A stretch of DNA of 64,000 bases from Pseudonocardia broussonetiae. GTDB taxonomy: Bacteria; Actinomycetota; Actinomycetes; Mycobacteriales; Pseudonocardiaceae. Location of the stretch: the NCBI RefSeq assembly GCF_013155125.1, contig NZ_CP053564.1, forward strand, positions 5,215,501 to 5,279,500, read 5' to 3'. Below are positions 18,583-26,618 of this stretch, piece by piece (the first letter of the stretch is position 1; each line of letters begins with the position of its first letter). The notes under the pieces are model-generated. The model worked only from the letters and a program-made list of their open reading frames with translations, did not search any database and was not told the DNA's origin. Made by a program: the position numbers and the translations under genes.

Positions 18583-20358
18583 ATGAGCGACCTCCCCCCG
18601 CCCGGCCCCACGGCAGGAACCCTGTCCGCGCTGCGCCGGCTCCTGCCCTACGTCCGCCCCCACCGCACCCCCCTGATCGCCGGCGGTCTCGCCGCGCTCG
18701 CCGCCACCCTGGCCGGGCTCGCGGTCCCGCTCGTCACGCGCGAGATCGTCGACGGGCCGATCGCCCGCGGCGAGCTCGACGTGCTGCCCTGGCTCGTGCT
18801 CGGCGTCCTCGCGTTCGGCCTGGCCGAGGCCGCGCTGATCACGCTGCGCCGGGCGCTGGTGGCGCGCCCGAGCAACCAGATCGAGTCCGACATGCGGGCC
18901 GACCTGTTCGCGCACCTGCAGCGGCTGCCCGTGGCGTTCCACGACCGCTGGGCCTCGGGGCAGCTGCTCTCCCGCGCCACCACCGACCTCACGACGATCC
19001 GCTGGTTCGTCGCGTTCTCCGGGATCTTCCTGGTCGTCAACGCGGTCACGCTCGTCGTCGGCATCGGCGTGCTGGTGTGGCTCTCGCCGTGGCTGGGGCT
19101 GGTCGTCGCCGTGGTGGCGGTGCCGCTGACGGTCCTGACGATGGCGCTGGAGCGGCGCTTCTCGGTGGCCGCGCGGCGGGCGCAGGACCAGCAGGGCGAC
19201 CTGGCGACGACCGTCGAGGAGTCGGCGCTGGGCATCCGGGTGCTGAAGTCGCTGGGGCGCGGGCGCCGGCTCACCGCGCACTTCGTGGCGGAGTCGCGGG
19301 GGCTGCGGGGCACCGAGCTCGTCAAGCTCCGGCTGCTCGCGGGGCTGTGGTTCGTGCTGGTCATGCTGCCCGAGACGGCGATCGCGGCGATCCTCGGGCT
19401 GGGCGCGTACGGCGTCGCCACCGGGTCGCTCACGATCGGCACGCTCGTCGCCGCCGTCACCGTGATGACCTACCTGTACTGGCCGGTGGCGTCGCTGGGG
19501 TGGCTGCTGGCCGAGGCGAGCAACGCCGCCACCGCGACCACCCGGTACTGGGAGGTGCGCGACGTGCTGCCCGCGATCACCGACCCGGCCTCGCCCCTCG
19601 CGCTGCCGTCGCCGGTGCGGGGCGCGCTGGAGCTGCGCGGGGTGGCGTTCCGCTACCCGGGCGCGGAGCGCGACGTGCTGACCGGCGTCGACCTGGTGCT
19701 GCGGCCCGGCGAGACGATGGCGCTCGTCGGCGTCACGGGGTCGGGCAAGACGACGCTGACGGCGCTGGTCCCCCGCCTCTACGACGTCTCCGCGGGCTCC
19801 GTGACGGTCGACGGCGTCGACGTCCGCGACCTCACCCTGGCCGACCTGCGGCGCACGGTCGCGACGGCCTTCGAGGACCCGGTGCTGATCTCGGCGAGCG
19901 TGCGGGAGAACGTGGCGCTGGGCTCGCCGGGGTCGTCGGACGAGGACGTGTGGGAGGCGCTGCGGGTCGCGCGGGCCGACGGTTTCGTCGCGGCGCTGCC
20001 CTGGGGGCTCGACACGCGGATCGGCGAGCAGGGCATGTCGCTGTCGGGCGGGCAGCGCCAGCGCCTCGCCCTGGCGCGCGCGGTGCTCGGCCGCCCGCCG
20101 GTGCTGGTGCTCGACGACCCGCTGTCCGCGCTGGACGTGCACACCGAGGCGGAGGTGGAGACCGCGCTGCGCCAGGTGCTCGGCGGCGTCACGGCGCTGG
20201 TGGTGGCGCACCGCTCGTCGACGGTGCAGCTGGCCGACCGCGTGGCGCTGCTGTCGGGCGGGCGGATCGCGGTGGTCGGCGAGCACAGCGACCTGATGGC
20301 GACCCACGCGGAGTACCGGGCGCTGCTGGCGAGCCTGGAGACCGGGGTGACGGCGTGA
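18583..20358 (+). CDS. ABC exporter half-transporter, degenerate-site subunit
   Basis: The 591-residue protein has a six-helix ABC transmembrane domain (residues 20-320) fused to one nucleotide-binding domain: Walker A GVTGSGKTT near 383, signature LSGGQRQRLALARAV, Walker B LVLDDPLSALD and H-loop VVAHRSST. The catalytic Glu after Walker B is Asp, as in the non-hydrolysing site of heterodimeric exporters. ATG at 18583 has an ideal GGAGGAG site. The stop overlaps the GTG of the partner subunit. The substrate is unknown; relatives are annotated as multidrug or peptide exporters. Confidence 0.92.
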   Translation: MSDLPPPGPTAGTLSALRRLLPYVRPHRTPLIAGGLAALAATLAGLAVPLVTREIVDGPIARGELDVLPWLVLGVLAFGLAEAALITLRRALVARPSNQIESDMRADLFAHLQRLPVAFHDRWASGQLLSRATTDLTTIRWFVAFSGIFLVVNAVTLVVGIGVLVWLSPWLGLVVAVVAVPLTVLTMALERRFSVAARRAQDQQGDLATTVEESALGIRVLKSLGRGRRLTAHFVAESRGLRGTELVKLRLLAGLWFVLVMLPETAIAAILGLGAYGVATGSLTIGTLVAAVTVMTYLYWPVASLGWLLAEASNAATATTRYWEVRDVLPAITDPASPLALPSPVRGALELRGVAFRYPGAERDVLTGVDLVLRPGETMALVGVTGSGKTTLTALVPRLYDVSAGSVTVDGVDVRDLTLADLRRTVATAFEDPVLISASVRENVALGSPGSSDEDVWEALRVARADGFVAALPWGLDTRIGEQGMSLSGGQRQRLALARAVLGRPPVLVLDDPLSALDVHTEAEVETALRQVLGGVTALVVAHRSSTVQLADRVALLSGGRIAVVGEHSDLMATHAEYRALLASLETGVTA

Positions 20359-22181
20359 GCACCGACGAGCAGTGGCGCGGGGTCGCCGCGGAGGACGACG
20401 AGGAGGTCACGGCCGCGGCCGGGCTGCGGCTGCAGCGGCGGGCGCGGGCGCTCGTCGTCGACCTGGTGTCGCCGCACCGGCGGCCCGTGGCGCTGGCGGT
20501 GGCGCTGCTCGTGTTGGAGAACGCGGTGATGCTGGCCGGGCCGCTGCTGGTGGCGCTGGCCATCGACACCGGCGTCCCGGCCGCGCTCGACGGCCGGCCG
20601 GCCCCGCTGGCGTGGACCATCGCGGGCTACGCGGCCTGCGGCCTGGCCGGGGCCGGGCTGCGTGCGGCGTTCCTCGTGCTGTCCGGGCGGATCGGGCAGG
20701 ACCTGCTGCTGGAGCTGCGGCGCCGGGTGTTCGCGCACGGGCAGCGGCTCTCGCTCGACTTCCACGAGTCCTACACCTCGGGCCGGCTCATCTCCCGGCT
20801 CACCAGCGACCTCGACTCGCTCGGCGACCTGCTCGAGCGCGGCCTCGACGGGCTGCTCGGCGCGGTGCTCTCGCTCGTCGGCATCTCGGTGCTGCTGGTG
20901 CTGCTCGACCCGGCGCTGGCCGCGATCGTGTTCGTCGGGTTCGTGCCGCTGGTGTTCCTCACCCGGTGGTTCCAGCGCAGCTCGCGGGCCGGCTACCGGC
21001 GCACGCGCACGACCGTCGCGCGGCTGATCGTGCACTTCGTCGAGTCCATGAACGGGATCCGCGCCGTGCAGGCGTTCCGCCGGGAGCGACGCAGCGAGGC
21101 GATCATGGACGGGCTGGGGGCGTCGTTCCGCGACGCCAACATCGCCGCGTTCCGCACGGTCGCCTGGTACGTCGGGCTGACGCGCGCGGTCGGCAACCTG
21201 ACGCTCGCCGCCGTGCTGCTGGTGGGCGGGCTCCGGGTCGTCGACGGCTCGCTGGCGCTCGGCGCGCTCACCGCGTTCCTGCTCTACCTGCGCCGCTTCT
21301 ACGACCCGCTCGACGACCTCGCGCAGTTCTTCAACGCCTACCAGTCGGCGGCCGCGGCGCTGGAGAAGATCAGCTCGGTGCTCGACACGCCGGCCGGGGT
21401 CGAGGAGCCGGAGCGGCCGGTCGCGCTGCCGTCGCCGGTGCGGGGGGAGCTGGAGTTCGACCGGGTCCGCTTCGCCTACCGCCGCGCGCCCGACCGCGTC
21501 GTGCTGCCGGAGTTCTCGCTGCGCGTGCCGGCCGGGCAGACCGTCGCGCTGGTGGGGGCGACGGGGGCGGGCAAGTCGTCGCTGGTCAAGCTCGCGGCGC
21601 GGTTCTACGACCCGACGGCCGGCGCGGTCCGGCTCGACGGGGTCGACCTGCGCGACGTCGCCGACGCCGACCTCCGCGACGCGCTGGTGATGATCACGCA
21701 GGAGGCGTTCCTGTTCTCCGGCTCGGTGGCCGACAACATCGCGCTGGGGCGGCCGTCGGCGACGCGGGAGGAGGTCGTCGCGGCGGCGGAGGCGGTGGGC
21801 GCCCGCGGGTTCGTCGAGGCGCTGCCCGAGGGCTTCGACACCGACGTGCGCAAGCGCGGCGGGCGGCTCTCGGCCGGGCAGCGCCAGCTCGTGTCGCTGG
21901 CGCGGGTGGTGCTGGCGGCCCCGGCCGTCGTGCTGCTGGACGAGGCGACGTCCTCGCTCGACGTGCCGTCCGAGCGCGCCGTGCAGGAGGCGCTGGAGAC
22001 CGTGCTGGCCGGGCGCACCGCCCTGATCATCGCCCACCGGCTCTCGACGGTGCTGATCGCCGACCGCGTGCTGGTCATGGCGGACGGGGTGGTGGTGCAG
22101 GACGGCTCCCCCGCCGACCTGCTGGCGGGCGACGGCGAGTTCGCGGCCCTGCACACGGCGTGGCAGGCCTCCCTGGCGTGA
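20355..22181 (+). CDS. ABC exporter half-transporter, partner subunit
   Basis: The second subunit has 608 residues: membrane domain (about 45-345), then a nucleotide-binding domain with Walker A GATGAGKSS near residue 401, signature LSAGQRQLVSLARVV, canonical Walker B VLLDEATSSLD and H-loop IIAHRLST. Here the signature's second Gly is Ala, while Walker B is intact, which complements the partner with its intact LSGGQ and altered Walker B. So one composite ATP site looks consensus and one degenerate. The start GTG overlaps the partner's stop (GTGA). Confidence 0.92.
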   Translation: MSTDEQWRGVAAEDDEEVTAAAGLRLQRRARALVVDLVSPHRRPVALAVALLVLENAVMLAGPLLVALAIDTGVPAALDGRPAPLAWTIAGYAACGLAGAGLRAAFLVLSGRIGQDLLLELRRRVFAHGQRLSLDFHESYTSGRLISRLTSDLDSLGDLLERGLDGLLGAVLSLVGISVLLVLLDPALAAIVFVGFVPLVFLTRWFQRSSRAGYRRTRTTVARLIVHFVESMNGIRAVQAFRRERRSEAIMDGLGASFRDANIAAFRTVAWYVGLTRAVGNLTLAAVLLVGGLRVVDGSLALGALTAFLLYLRRFYDPLDDLAQFFNAYQSAAAALEKISSVLDTPAGVEEPERPVALPSPVRGELEFDRVRFAYRRAPDRVVLPEFSLRVPAGQTVALVGATGAGKSSLVKLAARFYDPTAGAVRLDGVDLRDVADADLRDALVMITQEAFLFSGSVADNIALGRPSATREEVVAAAEAVGARGFVEALPEGFDTDVRKRGGRLSAGQRQLVSLARVVLAAPAVVLLDEATSSLDVPSERAVQEALETVLAGRTALIIAHRLSTVLIADRVLVMADGVVVQDGSPADLLAGDGEFAALHTAWQASLA

Positions 22182-22230
22182 GCGAACGGCACTCTCGCCC
22201 GACCTGGTGGGGTGGGAGTGCCGTTCGCTC
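22180..22230. repeat. Dispersed intergenic palindrome, copy 1
   Basis: GAGCGAACGGCACTC (22180-22194) is repeated in inverted form at 22216-22230 around a 21-bp centre starting TCGCCCGACC. A related element is at 49292-49338, also directly after a gene. It may act as the terminator of the exporter operon, but recurrence suggests a repeat family. Confidence 0.65.
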
Positions 22231-22285
22231 GCCGGGCCGGGGTGGCGGGCGCGCGGTCCGGGGCAGGGAGGAGCAGCCTGGAGGG

Positions 22286-23017
22286 GTGCCTCCGCCCGAA
22301 CCCGTGTCACCCACCGCCCCCGCGCTCCCCCGACCCCACCTCATGCGCCAGCGCTGGTCCGACGTCGGGTTCCTGCACTGGGCGGTCGACCCGGCGGACG
22401 TGGCGCACCTGTTCCCGCCCGGCGTCCGCCCGGACGTGCTCGACGGGCGGACCTACGTCGGGCTGGTGCCGTTCCGGATGGTCGGGGCGGGGTTCGCGCA
22501 CGGGCCGGGCGTGCCGTGGGCGGGCACGTTCCTGGAGACGAACGTCCGGCTGTACTCCGTCGACGACACCGGCCGCCGCGGCGTGCTGTTCCTCAGCCTG
22601 GACACCGACCGCGCGGTGATCGTCGCCGGGGCCCGCGCCGTGTTCGGGCTGCCCTACCGGTGGGCGCGGATGCGGTACCGGGCCGAGCACGGCGTCCATC
22701 GCTACGCCGCGCGCCTGCGCTGGCCGGGGGTCGCGGCGGAGAGCCGGATCGGCCTGCGGCCCGGCGGTCCCGCCGCCGACGGGGAGCTGGAGCGGTTCCT
22801 CACCGCGCGCTGGGGACTGCACGTCGCGCACCTGGGCCGCACGCTGCACGTCCGCAACGCCCACCCGCCGTGGCCGCTGCGCACGGCAGCGGTGACCGAG
22901 CTCGACGACGGGCTGGTCGCGTCGGTCGGCCTCGGCCACCTGGTGCACGGGCCGCCCGACCACGTGCTGTTCAGCGACGGGGTGCCGGTGAGCTTCGGCG
23001 TCCCGACCGCCCGCTGA
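22286..23017 (+). CDS. DUF2071 (YqjF-like) family protein
   Basis: The 243-residue protein matches the DUF2071 pattern: MRQRWSDVGFLHWAVDPADV, LFPPGVRPDVLDGRTYVGLV, PFRM, ETNVRLYSVDDTGRRGVLF, FGLPYRWARM and a C-terminal strand with GVPVSFGVP. These beta-barrel proteins resemble acetoacetate decarboxylase folds, but no reaction is established. GTG at 22286 is used (GGGAGGAG 11 nt upstream); GTG at 22304 is possible. It is convergent with the GntR gene of the inositol cluster. Confidence 0.82.
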   Translation: MPPPEPVSPTAPALPRPHLMRQRWSDVGFLHWAVDPADVAHLFPPGVRPDVLDGRTYVGLVPFRMVGAGFAHGPGVPWAGTFLETNVRLYSVDDTGRRGVLFLSLDTDRAVIVAGARAVFGLPYRWARMRYRAEHGVHRYAARLRWPGVAAESRIGLRPGGPAADGELERFLTARWGLHVAHLGRTLHVRNAHPPWPLRTAAVTELDDGLVASVGLGHLVHGPPDHVLFSDGVPVSFGVPTAR

Positions 23018-23027
23018 CCGGGGGGCG

Positions 23028-23771
23028 TCAGCTCGTCAGCGTCAGCTCGAAGCTGTAGCGGCTGGCGCGGTAGACGTGCGATCCGAACTCCACCGCCCGC
23101 CCCGACTCGTCCCACGCCGTGCGCACCATCGTCAGCATCGGGGCGCCGCGGGGGTCGCCCAGCTGGCGGGCCTCGGTGGCGGTGGCGGCCTTCGCCCCCA
23201 CCGTCTGGCTCGCCATCCGCGGCACGTGCCCGGCCGCGCGGAGCAGCTCGTAGAGGCCGCGCTCGGCGAGGTCCGCCTCGGTGAGCGGGAGCAGGTCGAG
23301 CGGGACCGCGTTGTGCATGATCGCCAGCGGTTCGCCGCCTGCGTGGCGCAGGCGCTCGATCCAGGTGATGTCGAGGCCGCCGGGCACCCCGAGGGCCTCG
23401 GCGACGTGGTCGGGCGCGCGGCGCACCTCCAGCAGCAGCACCTCGGTGCGGGGAGCCTGGCCGCTCTTCGCGAGGTCGTCGTAGAGGCTGGTCAGCTCGA
23501 CGGGCCGGCGCACCTTGGGGTGCACGATCTGCGTGCCGATCCCCCGCCGCCGCACCAGCATGCCGCGCTCGACCAGGTAGGCGATGGCCCGGCGCATGGT
23601 GGGCCGCGACACACCGAGGCGTTCGGCGAGCTCCACCTCGTTCTCCAGGCGGCTGCCGACGGGCATCACGCCGTCCTCGATGAGCTGTTGCAATCGGGTC
23701 GCGACCTGGAAGTACAGGGGAACCGGGCTGGTACGGTCGAGCGCCACCTCGGGCACGGCACGTTCCGTCAC
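23028..23771 (-). CDS. GntR/HutC-family regulator of the inositol cluster
   Basis: The 247-residue protein has an N-terminal GntR winged helix (VPLYFQVATRLQQLIEDG, ELAERLGVSRPTMRRAI, VRRRGIGTQIV) and a UTRA effector domain (residues 85-240). GTG at 23771 is chosen because it begins just before the domain and follows AGGTGGTGGATC. It is divergent from iolC, and the 108-bp gap contains a perfect palindrome and a promoter, so repression of the iol operon relieved by an inositol catabolite is likely. Binding is inferred from position. Confidence 0.9.
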   Translation of the reverse strand: MTERAVPEVALDRTSPVPLYFQVATRLQQLIEDGVMPVGSRLENEVELAERLGVSRPTMRRAIAYLVERGMLVRRRGIGTQIVHPKVRRPVELTSLYDDLAKSGQAPRTEVLLLEVRRAPDHVAEALGVPGGLDITWIERLRHAGGEPLAIMHNAVPLDLLPLTEADLAERGLYELLRAAGHVPRMASQTVGAKAATATEARQLGDPRGAPMLTMVRTAWDESGRAVEFGSHVYRASRYSFELTLTS

Positions 23772-23790
23772 GATCCACCACCTGTTGCCG

Positions 23791-23808
23791 ACTTTGTCAG
23801 GACAAAGT
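23791..23808. promoter_or_regulatory. Palindromic operator in the GntR-iolC gap
   Basis: ACTTTGTC-AG-GACAAAGT is a perfect 8-bp inverted repeat with a 2-bp centre, immediately upstream of the iolC promoter -35. It is AT-rich against its surroundings and typical in form for a GntR dimer site. Confidence 0.7.
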
Positions 23809-23809
23809 G

Positions 23810-23838
23810 TTGACCTGATCTCCGGGTGAGAGTACACC
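23810..23838 (+). promoter_or_regulatory. Promoter of the iol operon
   Basis: -35 TTGACC (23810-23815), a 17-nt spacer and -10 TACACC (23833-23838). Start of transcription near 23845 would give a leader of about 35 nt before the iolC ATG. The operator at 23791-23808 abuts the -35. Confidence 0.6.
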
Positions 23839-23879
23839 TGAGCCCGCGGATCGGACCACACCGCGACGAGGGAGTCGGG

Positions 23880-24866
23880 ATGCCAGTGCAGGACAGGGCC
23901 GGGGCGGCACCGGAGGTGCTGACGATGGGGCGCATCAGCGTCGACGTCTACCCGCTGCAGATCGGGGTGTCGCTGCGCGAGGTGACGTCGTTCGGCAAGT
24001 ACCTGGGCGGCAGCGCCACGAACGTCGCGGTCGCCGCGGCGCGCCACGGCCGGGCCAGCGCGGTGATCACCCGCACCGGCGAGGACCCGTTCGGCGAGTT
24101 CCTGCACGACGCCCTGCGCGGCTTCGGCGTCGACGACCGCCACGTCAGCGCCGTCCCCGGACTCCCCACGCCGGTCGTGTTCTGCGAGATCTTCCCGCCC
24201 GACGACTTCCCGCTCTACTTCTACGGCCGCGACCCCGCGCCGGACCTCGTGATCCGCACCGAGGAGCTCGACCTCGACGCCGTGCGCGACGCCGACGTCT
24301 TCTGGGCGACGGTCACGGGCCTGTCGCGCGAGCCCAGCCGGACCGCCACCCTCGACGCCCTGCGCGCCCGCGGCCGCCGCGGCACCACCGTGCTCGACCT
24401 CGACTACCGGCCGATGTTCTGGGAGTCCCGCGAGGAGGCCCGCCGCTGGGTCCGCGAGGCGCTCCCCCACGTCGACGTCGCCGTCGGCAACCTCGACGAG
24501 TGCGACACCGCGGTCGGCGAGCGCGAGCCGCGGGCCGCCGCGGCCGCGCTGCACGCCGCGGGCGTTCGGCTCGCCGTCGTGAAGCAGGGGCCGGCGGGGG
24601 TGCTGGCGTCGGAGACGACCCCGGACGGCGGGACGCGCGAGGTCGTGGTGCCGCCCGTGCCGGTCGAGGTCGTCAACGGCCTGGGCGCGGGCGACGCGTT
24701 CGGCGGCGCCCTGTGCCACGCCCTGCTCTCGGGCTGGGACCTGGAGCGCTCCATGCGGTTCTGCAACGCCGCCGGGTCGATCGTCGCGGGCCGCCTGGCC
24801 TGCGCCGACGCCATGCCCACCTCCGACGAGGTCGACGCGATGCTGAAGGAGGCCGTCGGTGCGTGA
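23880..24866 (+). CDS. iolC: 5-dehydro-2-deoxygluconokinase
   Basis: The 328-residue PfkB-family sugar kinase phosphorylates 2-deoxy-5-keto-D-gluconate in myo-inositol degradation. Landmarks are MGRISVDVYPLQIGVSLREV and KYLGGSATNVAVAAARHG near the N-terminus and the ATP/catalytic motif NGLGAGDAFGGALCHALL near residue 266. The ATG at 23880 follows GAGGGAGTCGGG and lies after the predicted promoter; an in-frame codon further upstream would lie within the promoter. It is the first gene of the operon and overlaps the aldolase gene by 8 bp. Confidence 0.95.
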   Translation: MPVQDRAGAAPEVLTMGRISVDVYPLQIGVSLREVTSFGKYLGGSATNVAVAAARHGRASAVITRTGEDPFGEFLHDALRGFGVDDRHVSAVPGLPTPVVFCEIFPPDDFPLYFYGRDPAPDLVIRTEELDLDAVRDADVFWATVTGLSREPSRTATLDALRARGRRGTTVLDLDYRPMFWESREEARRWVREALPHVDVAVGNLDECDTAVGEREPRAAAAALHAAGVRLAVVKQGPAGVLASETTPDGGTREVVVPPVPVEVVNGLGAGDAFGGALCHALLSGWDLERSMRFCNAAGSIVAGRLACADAMPTSDEVDAMLKEAVGA

Positions 24867-25734
24867 GGAGAGCCTGCGGACGCTGGTCGAGACCCGCGTC
24901 CACCGCCCCGGCGCCGTCGCTGAGGCCGCGGCGCGCCGCGTCCGCCCGACGTCGCTGCTCGGCGACCACGGCCGGCTGATGATGATCGCCGCCGACCACC
25001 CCGCCCGGGGCGCGCTGCGCGCCGGCGACCGGCCGCTGGCCATGGGCGACCGCGCCGACCTCCTCGACCGGATGTGCCTCGCGCTCTCGCGCCCGGGCGT
25101 CAACGGCGTCCTCGGCACGCCGGACGTGCTGGAGGACCTGCTGCTGCTCGGCGCGCTCGAGGGCAAGGTCGTCGTCGGGTCGATGAACCGCGGCGGCCTG
25201 GCCGGCACGGTCTTCGAGATCGACGACCGCTTCACCGCCTACGACGCCGAGGGCATCGCCGCGTCGGGCTGGGAGGGCGGCAAGATGCTCACCCGCATCG
25301 ACGCCGACGACCCCACGACCGTCGCGACCCTGCAGTCCTGCGCCCACGCCGTCTCCGACCTCGCCGCGCACGGGCTGATGGCGATGGTCGAGCCGTTCAT
25401 CTCCCACCGCGTCGAGGGCCGGGTGCGCAACGAGCTCACCGCGGAGGCCATGACCCGCGCGATGACCGTCGCCGCCGGGCTCGGCCGCACGTCGGCGCAC
25501 ACCTGGCTCAAGGTCCCGATCGTCGAGGAGATGGAGCGCGCGATGGCGGCCACCACGCTGCCCGCACTGATCCTGGGCGGCGAGGTGAGCGCCGACCCCG
25601 ACGCCGCCTTCGCCGACTGGAGCAAGGCGCTCGCACTGCCGACCGTGCAGGGCCTGGTCATCGGCCGCTCCCTGCTCTACCCGGCCGACGACGACGTCGC
25701 CGCCGCCGTCGACACCGCGGTGGGGCTGCTGTGA
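24859..25734 (+). CDS. DeoC/LacD-type aldolase of the inositol pathway (IolJ function)
   Basis: The 291-residue TIM-barrel protein belongs to the DeoC/LacD aldolase class: RLMMIAADHPARGAL, VVVGSMNRGGLAG, KMLTRIDADDPTT, LMAMVEPFIS, TWLKVPIVEEMERAM, LPALILGGEVSADPD. The Lys in WLKVP is a good Schiff-base candidate. Lying between iolC and iolB, it most likely cleaves 2-deoxy-5-keto-gluconate 6-phosphate to malonate semialdehyde and dihydroxyacetone phosphate. Similar genes are often annotated as deoxyribose-phosphate aldolase. The start is GTG overlapping iolC; the stop overlaps the iolB GTG. Confidence 0.85.
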   Translation: MREESLRTLVETRVHRPGAVAEAAARRVRPTSLLGDHGRLMMIAADHPARGALRAGDRPLAMGDRADLLDRMCLALSRPGVNGVLGTPDVLEDLLLLGALEGKVVVGSMNRGGLAGTVFEIDDRFTAYDAEGIAASGWEGGKMLTRIDADDPTTVATLQSCAHAVSDLAAHGLMAMVEPFISHRVEGRVRNELTAEAMTRAMTVAAGLGRTSAHTWLKVPIVEEMERAMAATTLPALILGGEVSADPDAAFADWSKALALPTVQGLVIGRSLLYPADDDVAAAVDTAVGLL

Positions 25735-26618
25735 ACGCCGTGATCCGGGCCGGGGAGGCCGCCGAGGGCGCGTTCGAGCTCGTCGTCACGCCGAAGACCG
25801 CCGGCTGGGAGTACAGCTCGCTGCGCGTGCTGGCGCTGGAGCCCGGCGGCAGCGCGACGTTCGACACCGGCGAGGACGAGACGATCGTGCTGCCGCTGAA
25901 CGGATCGTGCGTCGTGGAGTGCCGTGACGACTCGGGCGGAGAGCGCTTCGAGCTCACCGGCCGCCGCAGCGTCTTCAGCCGCGTCACCGACTTCGCCTAC
26001 GTCCCCCGCGACGCGCAGGTCACCGTCAGCTCGACGGGCGGCGGCCGGTTCGCGCTGCCCGCCGCCCGCGCGACGCGGCGCCTGCCCGCCCGCTACGGAC
26101 CGGCCGAGGGCGTGTCGGTGGAGCTGCGCGGCGCCGGGTCGTGCAGCCGCCAGGTCAACAACTTCTGCATGCCCGGCACGTTCGACGCCGACGCGCTGAT
26201 CGCCGTCGAGGTGCTGACGCCCGGCGCCAACTGGTCGTCGTTCCCGCCGCACAAGCACGACGAGGACCGCGAGGGCGAGTCGGTGCTCGAGGAGGTCTAC
26301 TACTTCGAGGTCGCCCCGGGCCCGGACGGCACCCCCGGCCCCGGCTACCAGCGCGTGTCGACCTCGGGGCCCGGCCGCGAGATCGACGTGTGCGCCGAGG
26401 TCCGCTCCGGCGACACCGTCCTCATCCCGCACGGCTGGCACGGCCCGTCGATGGCGACGCCCGGCCACGACCTCTACTACCTCAACGTCATGGCCGGCCC
26501 CGGCGCGGAGCGGGCCTGGCGGATCTGCGACCACCCCGACCACGCGTGGGTGCGGGGCACGTGGGACGGGCAGGCGGTCGACCCGCGCCTGCCCCTGACC
26601 GGCACGGAGGAGAAGTGA
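25731..26618 (+). CDS. iolB: 5-deoxy-glucuronate isomerase
   Basis: IolB converts 5-deoxy-D-glucuronate to 2-deoxy-5-keto-D-gluconate. The 295-residue bicupin has the typical N-terminal AGWEYSSLRVLALEPG, a middle SCSRQVNNFCMPG and the metal-binding stretch WSSFPPHKHDED with LEEVYYFEV, then VLIPHGWHGPSMATPGHDLY. Metal-binding His and Glu residues are all present. It begins with GTG overlapping the aldolase stop and ends overlapping the iolD GTG, so translation is coupled on both sides. Confidence 0.96.
   Translation: MNAVIRAGEAAEGAFELVVTPKTAGWEYSSLRVLALEPGGSATFDTGEDETIVLPLNGSCVVECRDDSGGERFELTGRRSVFSRVTDFAYVPRDAQVTVSSTGGGRFALPAARATRRLPARYGPAEGVSVELRGAGSCSRQVNNFCMPGTFDADALIAVEVLTPGANWSSFPPHKHDEDREGESVLEEVYYFEVAPGPDGTPGPGYQRVSTSGPGREIDVCAEVRSGDTVLIPHGWHGPSMATPGHDLYYLNVMAGPGAERAWRICDHPDHAWVRGTWDGQAVDPRLPLTGTEEK

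Noticed and set aside
19779-22310. 843-residue open frame opposite the ABC exporter genes
   Set aside because: It covers both subunits in antisense, is dominated by Arg, His, Gln and Gly, and shows no domain; a GC-driven shadow.
24859-25734. Annotation as deoxyribose-phosphate aldolase
   Set aside because: Position between iolC and iolB and the DeoC/LacD-type motifs make the inositol-pathway aldolase role more likely.
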